This document shows, in pieces, positions 35,128 to 45,840 of a stretch of DNA of 64,000 nucleotides (the first letter of the stretch is position 1; each line of letters opens with the position of its first letter). Below the pieces are notes generated by a model that saw only the letters and a list, made by a program, of their open reading frames with translations, searched no databases and had not been told where the DNA came from. A program made the position numbers and the translations under genes. The DNA is from Massospora cicadina (taxonomy: Eukaryota > Entomophthoromycota > Entomophthoromycetes > Entomophthorales > Entomophthoraceae): the NCBI GenBank assembly GCA_022478985.1, contig JAKSZP010017341.1:56247-120246 (forward strand). Direction: 5' to 3'.

Positions 35128-38100
35128 CTATCTCTTGTTGCCATCGGGAACGCCACTATGGGGAGGGGAGGGAACGTGTGAAGGGGCCGTAGCCACTATT
35201 GAGCACGTGTGGAGAAAGGGTTCTGATTTGATGAACCAGACTGGGAACCAGGAGGAGACCAGCTGTTGGTGACCGGTGGGAGGTATCCAAACATCCACGC
35301 CTGAAAGTGGTCCACCAAATGAGACCGGAATCTGTGGACAGCTTCTGGGAGGGTGGGGGTGGAGCCTGCGATGGCATCTAAGACAATCGTGTGGATGGTC
35401 CACATGGCGATTGCAACCACCAAAGCACGGAGGGAGGGTGGAAGGGAGGAGGCCATTGATAGAGCAAACATATCTCTTGACAGAAAGAAGGGATGCGTTT
35501 GATCCTGGCCCAGCAGACGTTGAACTTCGCGCCATATCACTTTAGAGGTAGGGCACTTCTCCAGGCGGTGGAACAGCGTTCCATACTGGCCACACACGAC
35601 ACAGGATGAGTGTTAAGCGTTAGAGCGCTCAGCTGTACGATACACACCCGCCTCAGGCAGCGCCACACATGGGAGCGGACTTGAGGCTGCAACAGAGGAT
35701 GGTGTGCGTATTTCCAGATGTGTTATTTGGGTCTCAATGGAGTAAGGGATGTCCATCATTTCCAGGTAGTCCACCCTGGATAGGACATGGGGCCGTGTGG
35801 GGATCACGCCATCATGGATGGGTAGCCCCTGTACCTCTTGTGTGAACTGAGGTGAGGGGCGGCTTCTTTGGGTTGTATGTCCGCTAATACGAATTCTCCA
35901 CTCAGCACTCCGCATGGAGAGGAGGATTCGTTTGTAGTAGGTTTTAGTCCCATGAGGGCCTGTGGCCGATGGGTATGAAGCAAGGTATTTCATCAGGAAG
36001 TGGAGGTTCGATGGGCTGTTGAGTCCCAAGGCTCAGAAGAAGTTGAAGTGGGCCGCGCGGGACTAGTGTTGAGAGGGAGCATAGGGGCAGTGACGGCCGC
36101 TATCCAGGTACCCAAGATCTTAGCATGGGCTCTGAAGTCGAGAAGACCCATGCCACCATGATGATGAGGGCCAAACATGACCTCTAGCCATACTAGTGGA
36201 GTGCGGCCTGACCAAAGCCATCCTTGCAGCAGGTCATACAAGGATTTGAAGAAGCTTGGGGAGAAGGGGATGGCGTGGGCTCCAAACCAGAGTTTAGAGA
36301 GGAGCATAGAGTTGGCTAATACAACCCTGCCAGTAAGGGAAGTAGGGTTGGCTCTGAGGGAGGCGATGCGCTTCGTCACGTTGTCCAGAATACGTCTCTC
36401 CATTACTGCTGACGTGTATCCGCCTGCCTTCATCCACACGCCTAGATGCGTACCAGTACTATGGTAGGGCGTGGCACAAAGGGGAGCACCAGTGGGGCGG
36501 TGTGTGTTGAGCTAGTAGGGCGAGGACGTGGGTAAGCAGATGGGCCGGGTTGGGAACTAATTGCCAGGGCTCAGCAGTTCTGAGACTGAACAAGGAGGAT
36601 GATTTCAGTTTTGGAAGCATTCAGTGCCGCATTACTTACCCAGGAATACTCCTGGATGAGAGCTTCAAGCGCGCGTGCATCTTGATTATTAGACACCCCA
36701 ATCACACAATCATCTGCGAATGCCATCATCTTGACTATGGCTTGGCCTGGCACATGGACCCAAGTGAGTTGGGCATTCACATTTCGCAGTAGTGGGTCAA
36801 GGATGAAGTTGTATAAGAGTGGGCTGAGGGGGTCCCCTTGTCATAAGCCCCTTTGAGGGCGGACTACTTCCGTTAGGAAGCCAGGGCCATGTACTGCCAT
36901 TGTTGCATATTCCGTGAGCAGCATCACCCAGTTGATGAAGCAAGGGGGTAAGCGGAATTGAGGGAGGCAGGCCCTGAGGTATTCCCAGTTTACTCTATCA
37001 TAGGCCTTCTGTTGGTCCAAGAATAAAAGTGCCCCAGAGGCTGTGAACTGACATGCATTAGCCACAGAGTGCACGTTATCCCAAATTGACCTTCTGGGTA
37101 TGAAGCCAAATTTCTCTGGGGAGATGATGGCAGATGCTATAATCCCTAAATGGTTAGCCATGATTTCTGTTAAAATTTTTGTATCCGTGTTGGTTAAAGG
37201 AATGGGCCGCCAGTTGGCTAAGTCTAGCTTATCCCATTCTTGAAAAGTGTGACAGTAAAGGCCTCGTGTCCTCCAGGTAGGAGGCATGTATCCAACAGGC
37301 TCTGGTTAAGTGAAGCGAGCAGCAGTGGGGATATATATTTGAAGTATTTTTTGTAGAATTCATATGGGATGCCATCTAGGCCTGGGCATTTCCGGTTAGG
37401 TGCACCGCGGATGGCTGTCCATAATTTGTTTGGAGTAATTAATTCATTATTTCCGGGTATTGAGAAATAGTGTGGATGTGGGCTTGGTCGAGAAATTCTT
37501 CCACTTCGGCCAGCTGAATTGGATTGGATCAGTATAGCTCAGAGTAATACTTTTATGTTTCAATTGCCACTTCAGCTGGCATATCCACAATGGAATCATC
37601 CAATCTTCGCACCTGTGTGCAGGCCACACTCTGGCATGGTGCAAAATTTTTTTAAAAAATATGCGGGCACTTGTCACCCTTTGTGATGCGTTTTGCCCTG
37701 TATTGAACACAAACCCGATGTTTGTGTTGCCTTTTAACGCGTTGAGGTGGACAGCTGCCTCTTCCCACTTCTGGCCCCATGCAGGGCTGTATCCTGTAGC
37801 GGAGATATTGTACTCCAGGTGTGCCAATTCTGCCAGAGAATGCAAAATGATTGCCAATAAGGCTTGTGAGCATCTGGAGGAGAGGTGGCGAGAGTGGCGG
37901 ATGGTATCCTCTTTGAAGGTTGCCCATGTGGAGATGGGGTCCGCGCAAAATGGTGTTACAAACTCTTTTTCCAAAGTTGCTTCTTCCACCTAAGTGGAAA
38001 ATCCTGGCGATGTGAGTTTGGGGGGCGGAGCTTGCACCAATGTGGGGCCCTGGCCACTGTGGTGGGTAGGTGTTAGGTTATCAAGACCAGTCGGTGGTTG

Positions 38101-38746
38101 GAGAATTCCATTTTTGTTGTTTTGAAGTGGGAGATATGGGGTTGGAATTTCGTTGGCATTAGGATAAGGTCAATGTGGGTCATGGACCTTAATTGGCCAT
38201 TGTGGATGTGGGGGCATCATGTTTCGAGCAGTGGGGCATGTTGCGGCAGTGCATCCATTAACCCAAGGGTGGCCTTTAGAACGCGCAGTTCTACATGACC
38301 CTGGGGGGCGTGGGGTGAGGAAGGCCACCGGTCCATTGGCGTGTTTAGCCAACAGTTCATGTTGCCAACTACGAAAGGGTCTTTGGGTAGTGGAAGGGAT
38401 TTGACCAATGAGAAAAATTCCCAATGCTCGCGTGCACCATTTGGGGCATAGATATTAACAATTGCATGCGCCACGTCAGCCCATGAGAAAGTGACAATGA
38501 GAACTCAGCCATTTAGGAATGTTTCTGACGAAAAATTTGAAGAGATTGTTTCTCCAAACTAGCACCCCCACAGTTCTCTGACCAAAAGGATAGGGATGGT
38601 AGGAGCATGGATTTCCAAGCCTCCTCAGAACCTCATGGACAGTGGGACTCCTGGATGTCCAGGATATCCACGGGTAAATTTTATTAAAAAAAACTCAGTT
38701 TCCTAGCCCAGGACGGTGAGGCCTTAAGTCCGGCAATATTCAACAT
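35128..38746 (-). pseudogene. LINE-V ORF2: APE endonuclease, reverse transcriptase, CCHC finger
   Basis: The frame starts MLNIAGLKASPSW at 38746. Endonuclease motifs are IVNIYAPNGAREH, VVGNMNCWLN (Asp of GDMN replaced by Asn) and SNHRLV near 38095. A linker with FVTPFCADPISTWATF leads to the RT: KLDLANWRPIPL, FGFIPRRSIWDNVHS, LLFLDQQKAYDRVNW and GPGFLTEVVRPQRGL (37287-36841), then MMAFADDCVIGVSNNQDA with intact FADD near 36710. The C-terminus has MGLLDFRAHAKILGTWIAAV and a finger with CGQYGTLFHRLEKC near 35590. The probable natural end is GNKR at 35128. It matches L1-clade ORF2 of about 1200 residues. Frameshifts break it. Confidence 0.87.
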
Positions 38747-40187
38747 CCCTAAAGTGAAGGTTTCCCCCATCACACCTTAGGTGTGAGGGGTGGGCACCCG
38801 GGCCTGCTATCCTCCTCTAGATCCCCACAGGCCTTCACGGCAGCGCGGGTGTTAGCAGCAACACTATTGGTATTTTTGTTAATTTTTTGCAGAAAGAGTT
38901 GCGTTGGCTTTAGCCTTTGCTTTTGTTTCCCCGATGTCAGACGAATTTTTGCGGTGCAGATGAGTTTGGTGCACCGTTGAGCAGGTCAAAAAAAAAATTC
39001 AGTTGTGATGGTCCCCAAGTCAGTTTCAACCGGAGCTTGGGTGCAACGATTTAGTGAGATTGAGTCCCATATCAGATCCTCAGATTGAGTGGCCCAGTCA
39101 GCACGGGCTTCCCAATCTGATTGGTTGATGGATTCCCAAGTTGCTTCTGCCATGAAGGTTTCAATGTCCTCCTGGTGTTGGGAGTGTGGGATAGCATGGT
39201 GGCTTTGGCCGCTTCCTTGGCCACAGCCCTGCGGGCCTGTTTGGCCTTCTTCTACTCTTGCAGGGAGATGGGCTTTACCAGTAGGTAGTAGCCTTGTGCT
39301 CCCCACGGGAAAGCCTCTTTGGTGCTTATAGTTGGTTCGTAGTGCGCCTCTCCGCTGGCCATGGCTGCCAAGGGGTGCTCTTGGAATGTGACGCCCTCCT
39401 TGGTGGGGCATACATGCGCCTTATGGCTGAACGCATCACAGTGGGTACATTGGGGGGTGCGCTGTCCACGGTCACCTGGAATGGGTGGGCGGTATGCCCT
39501 TCGATATTAATAAAAAGTGGAGTGTGGGATCTGGGTTAGGTCCTTTGCAATCTCCTCAGTTGGGGTCAAAACTGCAATGGCTTTACCGGTACACAGGTGT
39601 GGCATCAGCATGAAGCGTTGCATTTCAAAAGATTGTATTTCGCCATATATGGTGAGACCATCTTTCAGGTGTTGTTCCAAAATGTCACGTTTTGCTGTAG
39701 TAGGCAAAAAGTCAAATGTGAGGAAAATTTGGTTTGATTTCGTCCATCTGATGCATTTGGTTTCAATGACCCATTGCCCTTTGGGGAGGTCAACCACTAC
39801 TCGCACTGCACCAGCCTCGTCTGCTGCCTCTTTGTTTTTGAAACCTAAGTCCATCCAACCATGTGACATGGAGTGAGGTGCGACGTACACCGCGGTCAGG
39901 AAAAAGGTGTGCACATCTTCACAAAATTTTTCCCATAAAGCCATTTGTTGAATGTCCAGAAACATGCGGACTCCATATTCCACCAATGAAAGTGGCTGGG
40001 AGTGCGGCGTGTTGATGTACTGGTTGCATCATGCTTGCCATGTGAGTATTTCCAGGGAAATAGTGACCGCCAGTTTTTTAAAATTTTTCTCTATTCTGCA
40101 AGTTTCTCTGGGGCGTTTTTGAACGTTGGAGGCTGCGGGCCTTCCACCTGCTCCTCATACCTTACTTGCCCAACTGCTCCCTGACAT
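38703..40187 (-). pseudogene. LINE-V ORF1, RRM-like and CCHC RNA-binding protein, decayed
   Basis: The start is the ATG at 40187 (MSGSSWASK), the counterpart of the LINE-IV start. The best segment is 39986-39507: YGVRMFLDIQQMALWEKF, EAADEAGAVRVVVDLP, then an RRM-like NQIFLTFDFLPTTAKRDILE with LTIYGEIQSFEM. The knuckle QCTHCDAFSHKAHVCP (C-X2-C-X4-H-X4-C) lies near 39450-39400. The C-terminal part (39411-38986) is Gln/Ser-rich. The stop at 38703 lies 44 nt past the ORF2 ATG, so ORF1 and ORF2 overlap in different frames as in LINE-IV. An in-frame TGA near the N-terminus and frameshifts inactivate it. Confidence 0.78.
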
Positions 40188-40282
40188 GGCGCAGACTAAT
40201 CTCCTCTGTGAGATTATCAAACTAGATTCAGACCTGATTTGAATAGGTTGCAAAAGTGATTGCAACGAGAAAGAAAAGTATC

Positions 40283-40302
40283 TGAGCTATAAACACTATC
40301 TT
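40283..40302 (+). repeat. Target-site duplication of LINE-V, right copy
   Basis: TGAGCTATAAACACTATCTT is identical to 35005-35024. Confidence 0.93.
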
Positions 40303-42377
40303 CAGCGACCTGAAGCTGGCATGTGTCCTCATATACCTTGACAAAATCAACGTTTTCTCTTGAAACTTTTCTGAGCATCATGATCATCTAGAAGAAATAT
40401 ATCACCAGGTCACTGAAGCGAACATCAAAAACAAGCCTTGAAAAGTAACTTCTTCAAGGACCAGTTAGAATGCATGGGGTTTGTGGTAGACTCTAAGGGG
40501 CTGAAACCACAGCCGGCCAAAATAGAGGCCATCTGATAATTGACTACATCTAATTAGTAAGTGCAACATATAGGTATTTTTGGGGATGGTTGGCTACTTC
40601 CGGTGCTTCATCTCTAACTTCAGCTGCATTAAGGGGCCACTATTTGAGCTGTTACAAAAGTGATGCCATGTTTAAATGAACAGACCATCATCAATATACC
40701 TTTAGTTTACTTCAGATGGCGCTAATCAGTGCGCCGGTGTTAAACTACCCAAACTTTGATAAGAAGTTATTATTCAGAAGGATGTGTCTCATTCTGCTGT
40801 TCAGACAGTCCTTTCTCAAAGAATGATGAGGGGGAGGAGCATCCTGTTGCGTACTTCATCAAAGCTTGAACTGCCATGAGAATAATTATACTTTGAAAGA
40901 GTGGGAGTGCTTAGCGATTTTATGTGTACAAGCAATTTATGGTCTAATTGCATGAGGTTGAGTTCAAAGTAGTAACAGATCATGTGTTGTTAAATTGGGC
41001 TGCAGAACCTCAAGGAGCCTGAAGATCATCTAGCGCGGTGGGCTCTTAAGCTGAAGGCTTACAACTTTGTGATCCTCTATTTCCCAGGAGCAAAGCTCAG
41101 AACGCCTACTGTTTATTTATTGCCAACCATTGCTGTAATGACGGATCTCCGCGATGTGATGTACAACAAGATGCTCAGCGGAAACTATGATGACAAACCG
41201 CTACAAGTAATAAAAGCGTTAATGAGATGCAAACGAATACCTTCCAATGGAATGTGAACTTTACAAGAGGATCGGCAATTCTATGGTGGATTTTATGGTG
41301 ACCCTCAGCAAAACCTAATATTACTATGAGCGCACATAAGGCAGTAAGACATGGTGGTGTGCACAAAACAATGGAACTGTTGCGCCCTCAGTACCACTGA
41401 GAACGCATAAACTTTGCATGATATTATTTCTGTTGCCACCAGTGCCAAATGGAAAAACCATTTTTCCAGAAGACCTTGTACTAGTAAGGAATCTACATTT
41501 TCTTGGCATACGGTTTCCATTGATGTTGTTAACCCTCTTCCAACAGGATCTAACTGATCCAAGTACATTCTGGTGCCGATTGACCACTTGACTAAGTGGG
41601 TTGAAGCTCAGGTGATACGGTATTTGAGGGAGGTAACAGTGGCCAAGTTTGTAATAAAATGTATTATCCAGTGACAAAACTGACCTCAGTTCATTCTTAC
41701 TGATAATGGAACTAACTTCACCTCGCACATCACTCCCAATTTGAAAGAGCTAATGGGCATCCACGGGGTTCTTATGACCCCATAACACCCTAATATCCAA
41801 TGGAATGGTAGAATGAGTTAATGGAACCCTGGTGAACATCTCTCTGGAAGCTGATAACTGACAGACCCTCTGATTGGAGTTCCTATCTTTCTAATGCCTT
41901 TTTTGCTCTCAATATCGGCTATCATTCCACCATGGGAAAAACCCTTTTCAACCATTATACGGATGACACCCCGCTCTTATGGCATTGCTTTATTTGTGTA
42001 GAAGATACTGGCAGTAAAGGATCCCCATAGTTACTTGACAAATTTTTGACATGTTGATCAAGTTACAAACGGAAGCTTACCTTTTCAGCTTGGCCAATAA
42101 GATCAAAATTAGGCCACCAATCAGGTATGGCGTAGTGGGTTAGCTCAGTCTTAGGAAAGTGAGATGGTATTGTTTCACAACCAGAACGGGCTTGGGTGGA
42201 TTCACAAGTTGGCAAACATTTGGATTTGTACTTTTGAGGGAATTAAGAAAGCGGCTGTTGATGCATATACCATCAAAGATTAAGTGAGTGGTCAAATCAT
42301 CAATTGCATGCACGTGAAGTTTATCTGAGTGTATAAATAAAAGGAAACTTATGGTTAGCCAAAAGGTGGGTGGGTAT

Positions 42378-42927
42378 TGTTGAGATTCTGATATGACTGG
42401 ATGATAAGCCCTGAAAAGCTAGGGCAGAATGGTGAGAAGCTGCTAAGTAAGGATATATTAATGAGTATTCAAGTGCCTTGAAATGAGGCAATATTGGGAT
42501 ATTACAAATTATTATTGGATCATCTAGAAATAAAGTAATAAGGTGATATTTACAGTTAACAAATGTAATTTAGATCTCCATAAACTAAGGCGATAGATTA
42601 TTAAATAATACCATCCCAAACCAATTTTAATTGGCAGTATAAAATAGTCTAAGCTAATAGAACAGTATCATTCAAAGTCGTTGATACATAAGCAAGATGA
42701 AACAATTAAGCGATTACGTTGTTGATAGTTGAGTGAAAGCAGAACAGTGAAGAGTCATTGTATTTAGTAAATACTGAAAAGTGTTGTTGGGCAATTACTC
42801 TTATTTTTTGTTAATTTCAATTGTGTTTGGATTACAAACAATCTTCATATTGTCTGTACATGGTTCAGTGGGCTCTACTGTGCGACCCTTATGGATTATC
42901 TTAACAATATCGCCCAAAATTTTAACA
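42378..42927 (+). repeat. LTR-3 3' LTR
   Basis: It starts TGTTGAGATTC after the purine-rich AAAAGGTGGGTGGGTA (42361-42376) and ends ATTTTAACA. It is followed by the CATGT TSD. Confidence 0.88.
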
Positions 42928-42932
42928 CATGT

Positions 42933-45840
42933 CTGGTGGTAGCAGAGGTAAGAAGCTTTTACTGTAAAATAGGTCGTGGCTGCTCCTCCCCCCAGTGAAT
43001 TCAGGCCCTTATTGGGGTTTTTTAACGTTGATAGATTGGTGCTCAGCATAATTGAATCATCTGCTGTATGCTCAGGTTACAATCCAATTATTCCATTTTC
43101 CTCATCCAGAAAAGTTGAGCCTATCCCAAACAGGTTTTTAATGATACTCTCCAATATGTGATAATATCATCCATACCTACCCTGGCCATGGGCACAATAT
43201 GTTGTCTTCAAGATGAAGCATCATATATCTGCAAAAAATCGCGTTGGGAGAATAATATAGTGGCGAAATTTGAGATTAAGTCAGCTAGCAGGATTAGACT
43301 GATCTTTAACATGAATATTTTGGGATGTCAATTCGCCCGTTTTAAGTGTGTTTGTGTTACCCTTGGTTCATGCAAACTTATAATTCTCCAAGCCCCAGCA
43401 ATTAAAACACCAGTCCACCACATGTAGTGTTTTCAGTCAATTTTTATCCTTTGTATCAAATAAACAATATCTGCATGTAACGTTTAAATTTATTATTTGG
43501 ATTATTTGGATCATGATTAAATGGCATAATTTTAGGAGTGTAACGCTAGGATAATGAGATGTTCCAGGCCAGATGAGTCAAATTGGACACTTTCCCTGAT
43601 TTTAGATACACTGTAGATGAAATTGGTTAATGCCAAGCAGGCCCAGGCTAGTACACAGAAATTGAGTGATAGGGTCCCAGACATCAAAAAACTGGGTTTA
43701 AGTTTTCCCATTAAAATGTAAACAATGATGGTTTGATAAATGCTATTTAGAATGTGGATTTATTTGGTTAAAAAATTACATTGCTATGATATTGGGTTAA
43801 GTTATTAAAGCTGAATTTTGTGCATGCTTAAGCTATAAAACTACCATAAGTGATAGACTCATTCTATTGGCCAGAGACATTTCCAAGCCCTAAAAAGTGA
43901 ATAAGGCCTAAATTCCCCAAATTTGCTTAATATATATTTCTCTGACCAAACTCTTTGTTGGTCATCTCCCTTACAATAAATGATTTGCTTATATACCTAT
44001 TTATCTACCTTATGTTCCCTTTTGTTAACCTCACGGTATACCTCATTATGGCAGCATCCTAGGGTTATTTATTAGGCACTGAAGTTGTGTGCACCATATT
44101 GGGTGCATGTGAACTGGGTTTACAATAATCTTTTTCTAAATAGTTAGAGAGTCTCTCCTCAAATTAATTGACCAACCCTTCTATTTTCCTCATTGGAATT
44201 TAATTTTGTATGGGATTTCCTCCTAGGGTTGATAGAGTGCATTGGCTGTGCAACATGGTTCTGGTGCTAACTCTTGAATAATCATTTTTTTGGCTGTGGG
44301 CCAGCTCATAGTTTTTTTTACTGCCCACGTGGTGACTTCTGCCATTCCTGTCAGTACTTGGTGGTTTTGGACTGTTCAAGGCCCTGTTGCTCAGGCTTCT
44401 AATTTCTGAACCTTATACAATTTTAATAAAAGCATCCCTTGCTCACTTCTCTTGGCATTGAGTGGCTGCGGCAGCTTTTATCATGGGATTCTGCCTGAGT
44501 TGAATAGTTTTGGATATTATGTCTAGGATGTATGATGAGATAGAAGGTTTGCATCCTTTGGAAGTGGGGTGACCCATGCTCTCTGCCACTTGGATCTTCT
44601 ATGGGATGTTTGCGCCCAGTCTATTTGGACGCCTTTGAGGCCCTAACTATATGAAGCTATTTGTTTCCTTGGCTTACTGTAATTTGACGTCATAAAAGTG
44701 TCATTATTTAAAAAACTGTAATCAGATGGTAAGTGGATACTTGGGGCGGTGGGCTCCATGCGCTTCCTAATATTCTGTAATAAGTTCTTTTTTTGTATAT
44801 TCCTTATCTCAAACAATGGGTGTCCATTGATTTGGCCATTGGTTTACACTGAGGATGATCCCTATAGATACAGGCCTTGGAAACATCTTTTTCAATTGAT
44901 GGCGTCTGTTGGCTTCTTACCTTCCTTTTGGGAGAACGTGAGGGTTGGCAGGGACCTGGACTAGATATATTAATTAATTTTCAGATACCTCGCCACGCAG
45001 TTTTCACCTAGCAGCCACCCCTATAGATACCACTCCCAAAACCCAAACCCCTTTTGCAATTGGCGGCTTCTGTTGCTTAAATACCTTCCTTTCCAGGAGA
45101 ACGCGTGGGTCAGCAGGGGCTGAGGCAAAGTATTAGCCAAATGTTTCATCTATCCAGACATAAAGGTTAATCAATGACAACCCCTGTAAATACCACTATT
45201 GAGATGCCTAGTTCTCTGTTAAATTGGTGGCACCTTACAGTGCCACTAATATACTCTTTAGGGAAACCCAAGTGTTAACAGCTGTATATCCCCGACGTTT
45301 TTTGCATATTTACAATAGTTAAAAATCCCATTCTGAAACTCCATTCCCTGAATGATATTAACCCTCAGCGGAAGGGAGTATTACCATATTGGTAATAATA
45401 TTGAGGCATAGACATATAATGCATCTAATATGGTGCCTCTGCAACCCTAAAACGCCAGTTTTAACGCAAATTCTTATTTACAAATGAGCCGCTTTACTTT
45501 ATTGTGGAGGCCATCCTGAGGCAAAATCAGTATACCATATCACCCCTGATAATCCTTGGTTAACCCCCACCTTAATTTCCTGCATCAGCAGGTGGAAAAA
45601 CTGTTATTATAAGAAAAAAGGGGACAGGTGTGCTTTTGTAGAAAATGAGACTATGTATGTCCCATCATTCATCAGAGTGGCAATTAATCCACCTTCTTTA
45701 CAGGAAGACATATCCTGGAGGCATTGTTATGCCTGAGATTGAACCCATTTTGGATTTGGAAGCACCAAATGCTTTTAATAATAAATATTCTGTTTATTTT
45801 TTTTCTTTCAGTTACTCATTCATCCCCTACAGGGAATTAT
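42933..45840 (+). pseudogene. LTR-4 presumed leader and gag region, barely readable
   Basis: Only a degenerate nucleocapsid-like piece near 45489 (ALLYCGGHPEAKS), in the usual place upstream of the protease, supports gag here. Open frames at 42976-43161 and 43158-43427 resemble nothing I know. The block also holds the ~160-bp tandem repeat at 44861-45250. Assignment to LTR-4 rests mainly on position. Confidence 0.35.
44861..45250 (+). repeat. Tandem direct repeat, ~160-bp period, about 2.4 units
   Basis: CCTATAGATACAGGCC at 44861, CCTATAGATACCACTC at 45020 and CCTGTAAATACCACT at 45183 give spacings of 159 and 163. Within units 1 and 2 further blocks align: TTGATGGCGTCTGTTGGCTT with TTGGCGGCTTCTGTTGCTT, and GGGAGAACGTGAGGGTTGGC with AGGAGAACGCGTGGGTCAGC. 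Confidence 0.7.

Larger units (their letters stand above)
35025..40282 (-). mobile_element. LINE-V, full-length L1-like retrotransposon (5258 bp) inside LTR-3
   Basis: The element is bounded by a perfect 20-bp TSD, TGAGCTATAAACACTATCTT (35005-35024 and 40283-40302). Joining the flanks restores the LTR-3 RT reading region, so the insertion point is certain. It has the same length and organisation as LINE-IV: 5' UTR of ~95 nt, ORF1 from 40187, ORF2 from 38746, and a 3' end with TGGTCGGCCTTCCCGCAAT then AAATTTG. Both ORFs carry frameshifts and stops, but long segments are open; the RT frame at 37287-36841 runs 148 codons. Confidence 0.95.
33540..42000 (+). pseudogene. LTR-3 pol, split by LINE-V
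   Basis: The aspartic protease DTG triad is at 33666-33674 (IIDTGDLVNI), followed by VYRTAGAESTVSKG and NSNYDLLIGNSF. The RT runs to about 35004, is interrupted by LINE-V and resumes at 40303 with DLKLACVLIYLDKINVFS, so the catalytic YLDD is YLDK (40334-40345). The RT thumb and RNase H remnants follow to about 41250. The integrase zinc region has AVRHGGVHKTMELLRPQYH and CHQCQMEKPF (41330-41470). The core has DVVNPLPTGSN and TDNGTNFTS (about 41520-41730). Internal stops occur throughout. Confidence 0.8.
31132..42927 (+). mobile_element. LTR-3, Ty3/gypsy-like retrotransposon, interrupted by LINE-V
   Basis: Two LTRs of about 550 bp (31132-31679 and 42378-42927) are flanked by a perfect 5-bp TSD, CATGT (31127-31131 and 42928-42932). 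Without LINE-V and its 20-bp TSD the element is about 6.5 kb. The gene order is gag, PR, RT, RH, IN on the plus strand. LTR divergence is higher than in LTR-5, so LTR-3 is older. It belongs to the same lineage as LTR-2 and LTR-5, sharing their PBS and protein texts. Confidence 0.92.
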
